NCBI GenBank assembly: GCA_023405815.1
Contig: JAEXXM010000084.1
Span: forward strand, 62,001 to 126,000
Source: Pseudomonadota bacterium
GTDB taxonomy: Bacteria > Pseudomonadota > Alphaproteobacteria > Rhizobiales > Hyphomicrobiaceae
DNA length: 64,000 nucleotides
Direction of reading: 5' to 3'
The notes under the pieces: generated by a model
The model's input: only the letters and a program-made list of their open reading frames with translations
Database searches by the model: none
What the model was told of the DNA's origin: nothing
Program-made: the position numbers and the translations under genes
In this document: piece after piece, positions 1 through 8,345 of the stretch
Layout: every line of letters starts with the position of its first letter
Position numbering within the stretch: position 1 is the first letter of the stretch

Positions 1-2117
1 TGGCGGGGCAGGGGACGGCCGTGGTGACGGCGACGGGGGCGAGATCGCGCCTCGGGCAGATAACCGCGCTTCTGGGGCGGGTCGAGGAACTGCAGACACC
101 GCTTGTCCGGCAGATGAATGCCTTCGCGCGCCGGGCGACGGCGGTGGTCCTGGCACTTTCAGCGCTCACGTTCGCCTATGCCGTGCTGATCGGCGGCTAT
201 GCGATGTCGGATGCTTTCATGGTCGTCGTCGGAATGGCGGTCGCGGCAATACCCGAAGGGCTGCCCGCGGTGACGACGATCACCATGGCCATCGGCGTGC
301 AGCGCATGGCAGGCCGCAACGCGATCCTGCGGCGCTTGCCTGCCATCGAGACGCTGGGCTGCGTGTCGACGATCTGCTCCGACAAGACCGGTACGCTGAC
401 CAAGAACGAGATGACGGTGAAGCGCATCGTCACCGCGGCCGGGGAGGTGGAGGTCAGCGGGGTCGGCTACGAGCCGGCCGGAGGCTTTTCCAGCGGTGGG
501 GTCGCGATCGACGCCGCATGCGACCCGATGCTTCAGCGCCTCTTGCGCTCCGCCGGTCTCTGCAACGAGGCGCATGTCAGGCGTATGGGTGGGGGCTGGA
601 TCGTCGACGGCGATCCGCTCGAGGGGGCACTGATCGTCGCTGCGGCCAAGGCCGGACATGAGGCCGCGGGGCTGCGCAGTCGCTATCCGCGTGTGGACGA
701 GATTCCGTTCGACGCCTCGTACAGATACATGGCGACACTGCACCGCGAGCCTGGCGGCTCGGCATTCGTGTGCGCCAAGGGAGCTCCCGAGGAGCTCATT
801 CAAATGTGCGATCGGCAGCTCGGCGTGAACGGCGAGGAACCGCTCGATCAAACCTATTGGACGCGCGCTGTCGAGGGGTTGGCAGCGTCCGGATTCCGTG
901 TTCTGGCGCTGGCGTCGAAGGCATATGCCGGGGGCGAGCGGCTTTCCTTTGCGGATATTGGCGGTTTCGTCTTCGAGGGGCTCGTCGGTCTCATCGATCC
1001 GCCGCGGGAGGAGGCGATGGCGGCCATCGCCGAGTGCCGCTCGGCTGGCATCGCGGTAAAGATGATCACCGGGGACCATCTGGTGACGGCGCAGGCCATC
1101 GCCGCCCAACTCGGAATCGACGCCCGCAGGCCGGCGGTCGCCGGCGAGAGTCTCGACCGGCTCGACGACGCTGCGCTGGCGAAGCTGGCGGCCGAGACGA
1201 GCGTCTTTGCCCGCACGACACCGGAGCACAAGCTGCGTCTGGTGGAGGCGCTGCAATCGGACGGTAACGTCGTGGCGATGACCGGCGACGGCGTCAACGA
1301 TGCGCCGGCGCTGAAACGCGCCGATGTCGGCGTCGCCATGGGACGCAACGGCACCGAGGCGGCGAAGGAGGCCGCGGAGATGGTGCTCCTCGACGACAAC
1401 TTCGCCTCCATAGTGGCGGCGGTGCGCGAGGGGCGCGCAGTCTACGACAACCTCACCAAGGTCATTGGGTGGACGCTGCCGACGAGCGGCGGCCAGATGC
1501 TGGTGATCATGCTGGCGATCCTTTTCGGGCTCACGTTACCGATCACGCCAGTGCAGATCCTATGGGTGAACACGATCTCGGCCGGGGTGCTGGGCCTCAT
1601 ACTGGCATTCGAGCCGGCCGAGCCGGACATCATGATGCGTGGCCCACGCCACGTGAGGGAATCGCTGCTGTCAAAATTCCTCCTTTGGAGGGTGCTGCTC
1701 GTCTCGATGCTGTTCGCACTCGGCGCCTTCGGCGTCTTCGAGTGGGCTATCAGCCGCGGTGCCGACATCGGCACCGCGCGCACCATGGTCGTCAACGCCA
1801 TCGTGGCGATGGGCATCGGCTATCTGTTCAACGTGCGCTACTTGCGGTCCGCGTCGCTGACCTGGCGGGGCATGCTCGGAACGCGTGCCGTGCTCATCGG
1901 CATCGGGGCGGTGGCCCTACTGCAATTGGCCTTCACGTATTTACCCGTCATGAACCAGGTTTTCGAAACGCGGCCCATGACCCTCACAGAGGGTGCCGTT
2001 GCCATATCCGTAGGTGCGGCGCTGTTCTTCCTGCTGGAATTGGAAAAGCAATTGCAGCGGCGACTCAACCCCACCATGCGGTCGGCCGCCAAAGGGGAGC
2101 TGGGCTCATTGACCTAG
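1..2117 (+). CDS. P-type cation-transporting ATPase (P2-like), 5' end outside window
   Basis: This is an inner-membrane ATPase that pumps a cation using a phospho-aspartate cycle. The frame is open from base 3, and the upstream codons already match the end of the actuator domain (AVVTATG), so the true start lies before the window; the GTG at 21 is not the start. Visible motifs in order are PEGLP in the membrane segment, DKTGTLT with the phosphorylated Asp near base 381, a nucleotide-binding domain, TGDGVNDAP in the P domain near 1280, and a C-terminal bundle of about six hydrophobic segments. PEGLP and the long C-terminal bundle point to the P2 (Ca2+/Na+-type) group rather than heavy-metal pumps. 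The transported ion cannot be fixed from this fragment. It is followed by a cytochrome and an alcohol dehydrogenase on the same strand. Confidence 0.9.
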   Translation, partial: AGQGTAVVTATGARSRLGQITALLGRVEELQTPLVRQMNAFARRATAVVLALSALTFAYAVLIGGYAMSDAFMVVVGMAVAAIPEGLPAVTTITMAIGVQRMAGRNAILRRLPAIETLGCVSTICSDKTGTLTKNEMTVKRIVTAAGEVEVSGVGYEPAGGFSSGGVAIDAACDPMLQRLLRSAGLCNEAHVRRMGGGWIVDGDPLEGALIVAAAKAGHEAAGLRSRYPRVDEIPFDASYRYMATLHREPGGSAFVCAKGAPEELIQMCDRQLGVNGEEPLDQTYWTRAVEGLAASGFRVLALASKAYAGGERLSFADIGGFVFEGLVGLIDPPREEAMAAIAECRSAGIAVKMITGDHLVTAQAIAAQLGIDARRPAVAGESLDRLDDAALAKLAAETSVFARTTPEHKLRLVEALQSDGNVVAMTGDGVNDAPALKRADVGVAMGRNGTEAAKEAAEMVLLDDNFASIVAAVREGRAVYDNLTKVIGWTLPTSGGQMLVIMLAILFGLTLPITPVQILWVNTISAGVLGLILAFEPAEPDIMMRGPRHVRESLLSKFLLWRVLLVSMLFALGAFGVFEWAISRGADIGTARTMVVNAIVAMGIGYLFNVRYLRSASLTWRGMLGTRAVLIGIGAVALLQLAFTYLPVMNQVFETRPMTLTEGAVAISVGAALFFLLELEKQLQRRLNPTMRSAAKGELGSLT

Positions 2118-2149
2118 GTCATCGCCGCCGCCAGCGTCGGGTCTAGCTT
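2109..2149 (+). promoter_or_regulatory. FNR/FixK-like box and candidate class II promoter
   Basis: TTGACCTAGGTCAT at 2109-2122 contains the perfect 12-base palindrome TGACCTAGGTCA and matches the FNR/FixK pattern TTGA-N6-TCAA at all but the last base. It overlaps the ATPase stop codon and lies about 55 bases before the cytochrome start. Its centre (2115.5) would place a class II start site near 2157, with a weak -10 (TAGCTT) at 2144-2149. This suggests low-oxygen control of the cytochrome and perhaps the dehydrogenase; it is inferred from sequence alone. Confidence 0.45.
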
Positions 2150-2177
2150 TGCTCGGATAGTGGAGCGGAGAATCGCG

Positions 2178-2504
2178 ATGCGACGCCTTCTGGGATCGAT
2201 GGCAGTGTGCCTGCCGATGCTGACGCTCGCCGCGGGTGCGGTGGAACTCGGCAACAAGGAGAGGGGGCACGAGTACGCGCAGAAGCACTGCAGCGACTGC
2301 CATGCCATCGAGAAGGACGATCAGCTCCTTCTCGGCGACGTGCCGACGTTCCAGGAGGTGGCGGACTCGCAGGGCATGAGCCCGCGCGCGCTGGCGGTGT
2401 GGCTGCAGACGTCGCACCCGAACATGCCGGACTTCATCATCCCGCCCGATGATATGGACAACGTGATTGCCTACATCATGAGCCTACGCACGCCGAAGCA
2501 GTGA
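2178..2504 (+). CDS. small mono-heme c-type cytochrome
   Basis: This is an exported electron carrier with one covalent heme. The ATG at 2178 gives 108 residues; a GTG at 2160 in the same frame would add six residues before the signal peptide. The N-terminus is a signal peptide (MRRLLGS then a hydrophobic run to about residue 20). The heme motif CSDCH follows, and a Met in NMPDF near the C-terminus is the likely axial ligand. The length and fold signature fit a class I cytochrome c. An FNR/FixK-like box lies upstream, and an alcohol dehydrogenase gene starts 47 bases after its stop, so a role in microaerobic electron transfer is plausible but not proven. Confidence 0.85.
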   Translation: MRRLLGSMAVCLPMLTLAAGAVELGNKERGHEYAQKHCSDCHAIEKDDQLLLGDVPTFQEVADSQGMSPRALAVWLQTSHPNMPDFIIPPDDMDNVIAYIMSLRTPKQ

Positions 2505-2551
2505 AGGGCCTTGACGGCTCGTTTGCGAAGCTCGCCTAAACTTGGCGCGTC

Positions 2552-3628
2552 GTGGCCGATGTCGAGACACTCATGACGCTGCTTCCCAAACGTATGTCGG
2601 TGATGGAGTTCGCAGGCGCGGGGCATCCACTGCGCGCCGCAGAACGGACGGTGAAGCAGCCCACAGGCCGCAACCTTCTCATCCGCGTCGGGGCGTGCGG
2701 CATCTGCCGGACCGACCTGCACGTGATCGACGGCGATCTTAAGCATCCCAAGGCGAACGTCATCCCGGGGCACGAGGTGATCGGCCGCGTCGCGGCGCTG
2801 GGGCCGGACGCGCGCGGCTTCAAGGTCGGCGACAGGGTCGGGGTGCCGTGGCTCGGCTTCACCTGCGGGCGCTGCCGCTATTGCCGGTCAGGGCGCGAGA
2901 ACCTTTGCGAGAAGCCGAAGTTCACCGGCTACACGCTCGATGGCGGTTATGCCGAGTACGTCACCGCGGACTCGCACTATTCTTTCCTCATTCCCGATGG
3001 CTACACCAATGCCGAGGCAGCGCCGCTGATGTGCGCGGGGCTCATCGGCTACCGGTGCTGGAAGCTGGTGCGGTCGGCGAAGCGGCTCGGCATCTACGGC
3101 TTCGGCGCGGCGGCGCACATCGTCGCTCAGCTCGCGGCGCACGAGGGCCAGGAGGTCTATGCCTTCACCCGGCGCGGGGACAAAGCCGCGCAAAAGCTCG
3201 CCCGCTCGCTCGGCGCGGTGTGGGCCGGCGCCTCGGATGAGCTGCCGCCCAAGCTCCTCGACGCCGCCATCATCTTCGCCTCGGTCGGCCCTCTCGTTCC
3301 CTTGGCGCTGAAGGCGCTCGAGAAAGGCGGGACGCTGGTGCTCGGTGGCATACACATGTCGGAGATCCCCGCGTTCTCCTATGACCTCTTGTGGGGTGAG
3401 CGGGTGGTGCGCTCGGTCGCCAACCTGACGCGGCAGGACGCGATCGAGTTCCTGGAGCTGGCGCCGAAGGTGCCGATCCGGCCGCATGTGACGACGTACC
3501 CGCTTCGAGAGGCAAATGCGGCAATCGGTGCGCTGAGGGAGGGAAACCTCGTCGGTGCCGCGGTATTGCTGCCCGATGGGCCGACGCAAGAACGCATTGG
3601 CGCACAGGCCAAAAAGCGAGGCGCTTGA
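2552..3628 (+). CDS. zinc-dependent alcohol dehydrogenase family protein
   Basis: This is a medium-chain NAD(P)-dependent dehydrogenase that oxidises or reduces alcohol/aldehyde pairs in the cytoplasm. Catalytic zinc ligands are visible in CGICRTD and in GHEV, and the structural-zinc cysteines in CGRCRYCRSGRENLC. A glycine-rich nucleotide-binding segment (YGFGAAAH) follows near residue 190. The length of 358 residues fits the AdhA/CAD2-like group. The start chosen is GTG 2552; ATG 2573 is possible. Its position after a cytochrome c and a P-type ATPase resembles low-oxygen gene groups of other alphaproteobacteria. The substrate is unknown. Confidence 0.88.
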   Translation: MADVETLMTLLPKRMSVMEFAGAGHPLRAAERTVKQPTGRNLLIRVGACGICRTDLHVIDGDLKHPKANVIPGHEVIGRVAALGPDARGFKVGDRVGVPWLGFTCGRCRYCRSGRENLCEKPKFTGYTLDGGYAEYVTADSHYSFLIPDGYTNAEAAPLMCAGLIGYRCWKLVRSAKRLGIYGFGAAAHIVAQLAAHEGQEVYAFTRRGDKAAQKLARSLGAVWAGASDELPPKLLDAAIIFASVGPLVPLALKALEKGGTLVLGGIHMSEIPAFSYDLLWGERVVRSVANLTRQDAIEFLELAPKVPIRPHVTTYPLREANAAIGALREGNLVGAAVLLPDGPTQERIGAQAKKRGA

Positions 3629-3663
3629 CTGCGCCGCCGCGCCCACTATTGAAGGGGGCGAGC

Positions 3664-3737
3664 GCGGGTGTAGCTCAATGGTAGAGCAGCAGCCTTCCAA
3701 GCTGAATACGAGGGTTCGATTCCCTTCACCCGCTCCA
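3664..3737 (+). tRNA. tRNA-Gly (anticodon TCC)
   Basis: A 74-base cloverleaf with encoded CCA. The acceptor GCGGGTG pairs with CACCCGC, the D-arm contains TAGCTCAATGG, the anticodon loop reads CTTCCAA (anticodon TCC, codon GGA), and the T-arm has GTTCGATTC. The discriminator is T, as usual for bacterial tRNA-Gly. Confidence 0.97.
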
Positions 3738-3746
3738 TTCCCCCAA

Positions 3747-4412
3747 TCATTCGCCCGAGCGCACCTTGTCGGGATCGACGATCCCGAGGCGCATCGCCAG
3801 GTGAACGAGCTCGATGTCCGATGAGACGCCGAGCTTCGACTTGATGAGATAGTGGTAGTTCGACACTGTCTTGACGCTGAGGTTCAGCGTCTCGGCGATC
3901 TCGGCCACGGGTTTGGCATCGGCGATCATGCGGAAGATGTCGAACTCGCGCGCGGTCAGGTTCTCGGGCGCGAGCGCCTCGGGATTGATGCGCATCATCG
4001 CCAGCGCATGGCTGATGTCGGGGCTTATCGGCTTCTTCCCGGCGACGACGTCGCCGATGGCGGTGACGAGCATCTCGGGCGGGCTCGACTTGGTGATGTA
4101 GCCGCGTGCACCAGCCTGGAACGCCTGCACGGCGTAGGCGCCGTTCTGGTGCATGGTGAAGACGAGGATGCGCGCGCTCTCGTCGCGCTGGCGCAGATGG
4201 CGGATCACCTCGATGCCGCCCTTGCCGGGCATCGACAGGTCGAGCACAACGACATCGGGGCGGTGCTCCTTGTAGAGTTTGTAAGCTTCGGCGCCGTCGG
4301 GAGCCTCGGCAACGACCTTCATGCCCTTGTGCTTCTCGATCAGGCGGCGATATCCCTCGCGAACCACGGCGTGGTCGTCGACCAGCATCACGCTAATGCC
4401 GTTGGGCTGCAT
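3747..4412 (-). CDS. NarL/FixJ-type response regulator
   Basis: This is a cytoplasmic DNA-binding regulator, 221 residues. The receiver domain shows the acidic pair at residues 12-13, the phospho-acceptor Asp58 in VVLDLSMPG, and a conserved Lys in ITKSS. A C-terminal LuxR-type helix-turn-helix begins at LTAREFDIF and contains the recognition helix around LSVKTVSNYH. The start at 4412 (MQPNGI) was chosen because the longer reading adds 26 unlike residues. It overlaps the 3' end of the histidine kinase gene by 20 bases, so the two are translationally coupled partners. It is probably a MoxX/FlhR-like regulator of C1 genes, inferred from the partner kinase. Confidence 0.9.
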   Translation of the reverse strand: MQPNGISVMLVDDHAVVREGYRRLIEKHKGMKVVAEAPDGAEAYKLYKEHRPDVVVLDLSMPGKGGIEVIRHLRQRDESARILVFTMHQNGAYAVQAFQAGARGYITKSSPPEMLVTAIGDVVAGKKPISPDISHALAMMRINPEALAPENLTAREFDIFRMIADAKPVAEIAETLNLSVKTVSNYHYLIKSKLGVSSDIELVHLAMRLGIVDPDKVRSGE

Positions 4413-5844
4413 CGGCGGATGCCTCCTGTGCAACGACGGGAACGACGACGCGGACAATGAGACCGGCACCGGCGCGGTCGTCGAAGGCAATGGTGCCGCC
4501 CAGGGCAGCGACGCGCTCGCGCATGTTGATCAGTCCGCGTCCGCCTGCGGGTTCGGCGTCGTGCGCATCGCGACCGCGGCCGTCATCCTCGATGGTGAGG
4601 CGGATACCGCGAGCGTCCTCGGCGTGCTGTTCCGGCATCGCGATCGGCTCGACGCGGAGGCGAACCGTGCTCGCCCCTGCGTGCTTGGCGGCGTTGGTCA
4701 GGCCCTCCTGGGCAATGCGGTAGATGTGGATGGCGGCGTTGTCCGGCAGGTCGAGCCGCGCGGGTATCTCCAATTCAAAGCGGGTCTGGCGGCGCCGGCT
4801 GGCGCTCCAGACGTCGACGAGCTGCCGCAGACTCTCGGCGAGGCCGAACTTCTCGAAGTCGGCGGGCCGCAGGCGCAGAAGGGTACCGCGGAGCGACTGC
4901 ATCATGCTCATCGAGATATGCGCCAGGCTGCGCGCCTCTCCGCGTAGCTCTTGGCATTGCTCCTCGGCCGTGCGCTCGATCGAGGCGGCGAGAGCGGAGA
5001 TGGCGGCGAGGTTCTGGCCGAACTCGTCGTGCAGCTCGCGCGCGAGATGCCGGCGCTCGTCCTCCTGCGTGTCCACCAGCCGCGCGGACAGCTCGGACTG
5101 CTCGGCAAGGACGGTCTCGATCTTCTGCGCCAGCTGATTGACCACCTCGCTGATGCGCTGAAGCTCGGCGAGGTTGAAGTCGGGGAGGCGATAGGAGAGG
5201 TCGCCCGAGGCGAGCTTGTTGAGGCCGGCGATCACGTCTTGCGTCGGCGCCAGGGCGCGCGCGAGAGCGATGTAGACGCTGATCGCGAGCGAGGCGACGG
5301 TGAGAAAGGTGAGGATGAGCGGATGCTTGATCTCGCGCCAGATGCGGGCAACGACGGCTTCGGGAGCGGAGGTGACGACGACGCGGCCGTAGGTCGTGCC
5401 CTTGTGGGCGACATCCCGGGCCACGGGATCTCCGGGTGAGAAGAAGAGCCCGGAAAGCTTCTGGAACCAAGCCGGTGCCTGCTCCTCGGATGGGCCGACG
5501 CCGACGCAATTGCTGCGCCGCATCTCGCCGCGCTCGTCATAGAAGCTCACGCACTGGCCGCTCGCCGAGCCATTGCTCAAGACCGTGTCCCAATCGGGGA
5601 AGCGGTTCGAGAGGTCGAAGCCCGCGTTGATGCGGAGGAGCTGGAGTTCGAGCTGCTTGGCGACGATATCGGCCGTCGTTGCGGCGTGGCGGCGCACCTC
5701 CTGGTGCGTCTCGATAAGGGCGAAGGCGGTGACCAGCGCCGAGCAGAGCGAGGCGACGATGGCGATACGCACGATGAGCGACCGCTTGAGATCCATCGGG
5801 CGTTTTTGCGCGGGCGCACGTTGGACGGATACCACGTCGCGCAT
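4393..5844 (-). CDS. membrane sensor histidine kinase, MoxY-like
   Basis: This is an inner-membrane sensor that phosphorylates the adjacent NarL-type regulator. It has 483 residues: TM1 about 21-43, a periplasmic domain of roughly 125 residues with two cysteines, TM2 about 175-195, a HAMP linker, a HisKA_3 segment with His272 in ARELHDEFGQ, and an ATPase domain with an N-box (EGLTNAAKH) and DDGRG. The periplasmic domain resembles the LapD/MoxY N-terminal type, which links it to methanol-oxidation kinases by family knowledge. A purine-rich ribosome site precedes ATG 5844. It is divergent from the DUF2380/DUF3047 pair, with inverted repeats between them. Confidence 0.88.
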   Translation of the reverse strand: MRDVVSVQRAPAQKRPMDLKRSLIVRIAIVASLCSALVTAFALIETHQEVRRHAATTADIVAKQLELQLLRINAGFDLSNRFPDWDTVLSNGSASGQCVSFYDERGEMRRSNCVGVGPSEEQAPAWFQKLSGLFFSPGDPVARDVAHKGTTYGRVVVTSAPEAVVARIWREIKHPLILTFLTVASLAISVYIALARALAPTQDVIAGLNKLASGDLSYRLPDFNLAELQRISEVVNQLAQKIETVLAEQSELSARLVDTQEDERRHLARELHDEFGQNLAAISALAASIERTAEEQCQELRGEARSLAHISMSMMQSLRGTLLRLRPADFEKFGLAESLRQLVDVWSASRRRQTRFELEIPARLDLPDNAAIHIYRIAQEGLTNAAKHAGASTVRLRVEPIAMPEQHAEDARGIRLTIEDDGRGRDAHDAEPAGGRGLINMRERVAALGGTIAFDDRAGAGLIVRVVVPVVAQEASADAAQRH

Positions 5845-5895
5845 GCAGGACCTCTCAGCTTCGTAAGATTGCCAGCCTAAACATAGCAGAGCCCG

Positions 5896-5927
5896 CTCGG
5901 GTGATTTGCCCGAGGTTCTTCGGGCAA
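5896..5927. promoter_or_regulatory. overlapping inverted repeats in divergent promoter region
   Basis: Three TCGGG/CCCGA half-sites form two overlapping inverted repeats: CTCGGG (5896-5901) with CCCGAG (5909-5914), and TTGCCCGA (5906-5913) with TCGGGCAA (5920-5927). They lie between the divergent kinase and DUF2380 genes. They could be a binding site for the NarL-type regulator or an RNA hairpin; the sequence cannot decide which. Confidence 0.4.
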
Positions 5928-5998
5928 CGGCCTGTATTTCTGGCGCTCCCAGGTTCCTAGCCTCCCCTCAAGCAGATCGGCAAAGGGGAAGGACCATC

Positions 5999-6532
5999 GT
6001 GGAAAACGCGACACGCATTGCGGCAGCGATCAGCATCCTCTGGGTTCTGCTGGCTTCGGCCCATGCGGGCGGCCGGCCGTCCCTCGCCGTCCTGCCGTTC
6101 GAGATCAACGACACCTCGGGCGAGGTCGGCGGTACGGCGCGGCATGAAGCGATGCTGGCCGGACTGACGCGGGTCGTCAGCGCGGCGATTGCCGACTCCG
6201 GGCTCTATGCCGTCGTGCCGGACGAGGGGGTATGGCGCGCGATAGCTCAGGTGAACTCCGGCACCTTCCTGCGCGCCTGCAACGGCTGCGAAATCGACAT
6301 CGCGCAGAGGGCCGGTGCCGACCAAGTGCTGGTCGGGTGGATCTGGAAGGTCAGCACGCTCGTCGGCACGCTGCATATCGAGATCAAGGACGTGGCAACG
6401 GGGCGGACAGTTTACGCGCGCGTCTTCGACTTCCGCGGCGACAACGAGAAAGCCTGGCAACGAGCGGCCGCGTACATGGTCGGCACGCTGAAGACCAGCA
6501 CCGCCGCGCAATCCAGTGAAGCCGGCCAATAA
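5999..6532 (+). CDS. exported DUF2380-like protein
   Basis: A protein of 177 residues starting at GTG 5999, preceded by a strong purine-rich ribosome site (GGGGAAGGA). A signal peptide covers about residues 1-25 (ISILWVLLASAHA). The mature part begins LAVLPFEI and contains a Cys pair in CNGCEID, which is typical of the DUF2380/DUF3280 group. That group often sits near methanol-dehydrogenase regulators. No enzymatic motif is recognisable. It is probably periplasmic and cotranscribed with the DUF3047-like gene 23 bases downstream. Confidence 0.7.
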   Translation: MENATRIAAAISILWVLLASAHAGGRPSLAVLPFEINDTSGEVGGTARHEAMLAGLTRVVSAAIADSGLYAVVPDEGVWRAIAQVNSGTFLRACNGCEIDIAQRAGADQVLVGWIWKVSTLVGTLHIEIKDVATGRTVYARVFDFRGDNEKAWQRAAAYMVGTLKTSTAAQSSEAGQ

Positions 6533-6555
6533 CGGGAAACGAAGGGAGGAGCGAC

Positions 6556-7770
6556 GTGTGTCTTTCGCCGCATCATGAGGAGTGCCTCGGCTCGATGAGC
6601 CGTCGCGACATGCTACGCAGATTGGGAGCTCTGGGACTGAGCGCGCCGCTGGCAATGGCCATGCACGACTTGGGGCGTGCCGCGCAGCCGATGAGCTATC
6701 TCGATCAGCCCGAGCTCGTCGGCGGGCTCAAGGCGCTGATCGCCCGCGCCAAGTCGCCGGAGCTCGTCGCCTTCCGAGAATTCGAGCTCGGCAGCGGCGA
6801 CATGCCATGGAAGGATCTCGGGCTTGCGGCGCGCAAAGGGCAGGCCGTGACCTTCCTGATCGGCGGCCGCCTGTGGCTGTCGCGCGATCTCGATCTCTGG
6901 TCCGAGCCGGGCGTGGCGTTCCACGTACGCAGCCGCGGTGAGCGCCCGATCTACAACCCGATGAGCAATACCGGCACGATGATCGCGGCGCACGAGGGGC
7001 CGCTCGAGATCGCGCGCTCGCTCGCCGAATTCAAGAACGAGGACGGCGTGCTGTGGACGCCGGAGAAGGACTACAGGCAGATCGAGGCACGCATCTACGG
7101 CGTGGCGCTGGTGTGGAGCGGTAGCGCGCTGACGGGGCTGCGGAGCCTGCTCGCGCACGGCGACGTCGACGGCATCGTCGGCGCCGAGATCGCGCGGCTG
7201 GAGAGCACGCGGCGGCTGCCGCAGGGCTGGCACAACCTTTACATGCTCGGCGGGGGCCCGATCATCTTCAACGACCTCGGCGGCGGCGAGATCGCCTGCC
7301 AGTCGCATAAGAACGCCGGCATCCTGCAGCGGCCGGTGTCGATCGAGCTAAAGCCGGGAACGAAGCTCTCCTGGCGCTGGATCATCGAGGAGCTACCCTC
7401 GCTGCATCCTGAGAACGAGTTCACGACGCACGACTACCTGTCGATCGGTGCCGAGTACGACGACGGGCAGGACCTGACCTACATCTGGAGCCGTGGCCTC
7501 CCGGCAGGGACGGCGTTCCGCTGCCCGTTCCCACGATGGACGCCGATCGAGACGCACTTGGCGATCCGCAGCGGGCTCAACGGCCTCGGGAGCTGGGTGT
7601 CCGAGGAGCGCGACCTCTATGCCGACTACAAGGACCACGTCGGCGGCACGGCCAAGTCGATCGTGCGGATCTGGCTTCTGGGCGTGACGATCGTGCAGCG
7701 ACGACAGGGGAGCTGCCGCTTTGCCGATATTCAGGTCGCTCAGCCGGGGCAGCCTCTCCTGAAGCTCTGA
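6556..7770 (+). CDS. DUF3047-like exported protein with Tat-type signal
   Basis: A protein of 404 residues from GTG 6556, which has a good GGGAGGAG site. ATG 6595 is the alternative start and places the twin-arginine motif SRRDMLRRLG at residue 2. The C-terminal half matches the DUF3047 pattern: LSWRWIIEELP, a mid-domain TYIWS, a RDLYADY segment, then a final strand ending FADIQV. No catalytic site is known for the family. A Tat signal implies export of a folded protein. Together with the DUF2380-like partner it forms a two-gene unit controlled, by position, by the adjacent two-component system. Confidence 0.65.
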   Translation: MCLSPHHEECLGSMSRRDMLRRLGALGLSAPLAMAMHDLGRAAQPMSYLDQPELVGGLKALIARAKSPELVAFREFELGSGDMPWKDLGLAARKGQAVTFLIGGRLWLSRDLDLWSEPGVAFHVRSRGERPIYNPMSNTGTMIAAHEGPLEIARSLAEFKNEDGVLWTPEKDYRQIEARIYGVALVWSGSALTGLRSLLAHGDVDGIVGAEIARLESTRRLPQGWHNLYMLGGGPIIFNDLGGGEIACQSHKNAGILQRPVSIELKPGTKLSWRWIIEELPSLHPENEFTTHDYLSIGAEYDDGQDLTYIWSRGLPAGTAFRCPFPRWTPIETHLAIRSGLNGLGSWVSEERDLYADYKDHVGGTAKSIVRIWLLGVTIVQRRQGSCRFADIQVAQPGQPLLKL

Positions 7771-7814
7771 GTGGATTTGCGTTCGGCGGTCCGGCGGCGA
7801 ACGCCGGCTGCCGG

Positions 7815-7846
7815 CGTCCCGGTCCGGCGCCGAACGGACCGGGACG
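7815..7846 (+). terminator. strong hairpin, probable terminator
   Basis: A perfect 12-base stem (CGTCCCGGTCCG at 7815-7826, complement at 7835-7846) has an 8-base loop and lies 45 bases after the DUF3047-like stop. It is followed by a pyrimidine-rich but not T-only stretch (CCTCCCTT), so termination is likely but not certain. Confidence 0.5.
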
Positions 7847-7920
7847 CCTCCCTTAGGCAGGCTGGAGGGAATGGCGATTTTCCGCTAAGCGATGGGGGGA
7901 GCGCTGACGGGGGGGGCAGC

Positions 7921-8244
7921 ATGCTGGTGGTGACGACCAACGACCTGCCGGGCTTCAAGGTCGTGAAGCACCTTGGGATGGTGCGCGGGCTGTCGGTGCG
8001 CTCGCGCAGCGTGATCGGAAATATCGGTGCGTCGATCCAGATTCTATTTGGCGGCAACATCACACTATATACGAGGCTGGCAGAGCTGGCGCGCCAGGAA
8101 GCCTACGACGAGCTCGTCAAGCAGGCGCACGGCGCAGGGGCGAATGCGATCCTCGCGATGCGCTATGACGCCAATGAAATGGCCTCTGCGGTGACAGAAG
8201 TGCTTGCCTACGGCACGGCGGTCGTCGTAGAGCCTGAGCCTTGA
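7921..8244 (+). CDS. YbjQ/UPF0145 family protein
   Basis: A small cytoplasmic protein of 107 residues. ATG 7921 was chosen because homologues begin with a short VVTTNDLPG-type strand; the frame upstream back to 7771 runs through the preceding hairpin and is not coding. The central VRGLSVRSRSV, the KQAHGAGANAIL helix and the MRYDA strand are hallmarks of the YbjQ fold, which forms pentamers. The function of the family is not established. It sits alone between a hairpin and the tRNA-Trp/secE promoter region. Confidence 0.85.
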   Translation: MLVVTTNDLPGFKVVKHLGMVRGLSVRSRSVIGNIGASIQILFGGNITLYTRLAELARQEAYDELVKQAHGAGANAILAMRYDANEMASAVTEVLAYGTAVVVEPEP

Positions 8245-8275
8245 TTCCGGCGCGCGACAATTCCGTCACTGGCAA

Positions 8276-8304
8276 GTGACAAAGGGGCAAAGTTCGGCTA
8301 AGTA
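8276..8304 (+). promoter_or_regulatory. candidate promoter for tRNA-Trp/secE/nusG
   Basis: A GTGACA-like -35 (about 8276-8281) and TAAGTA (8299-8304) are separated by about 17 bases, ending about 40 bases before tRNA-Trp. This is the usual placement for the tRNA-Trp-secE-nusG transcript. The match to consensus is moderate. Confidence 0.35.
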
Positions 8305-8345
8305 TGCCGCCCCCGCGGATGGGAGCGCGCTTTTTCCGCGAAATT

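Noticed and set aside
7771..7920. Upstream extension of the YbjQ frame from a GTG
   Set aside because: It runs through a perfect hairpin and gives an Arg-rich segment unlike the family.
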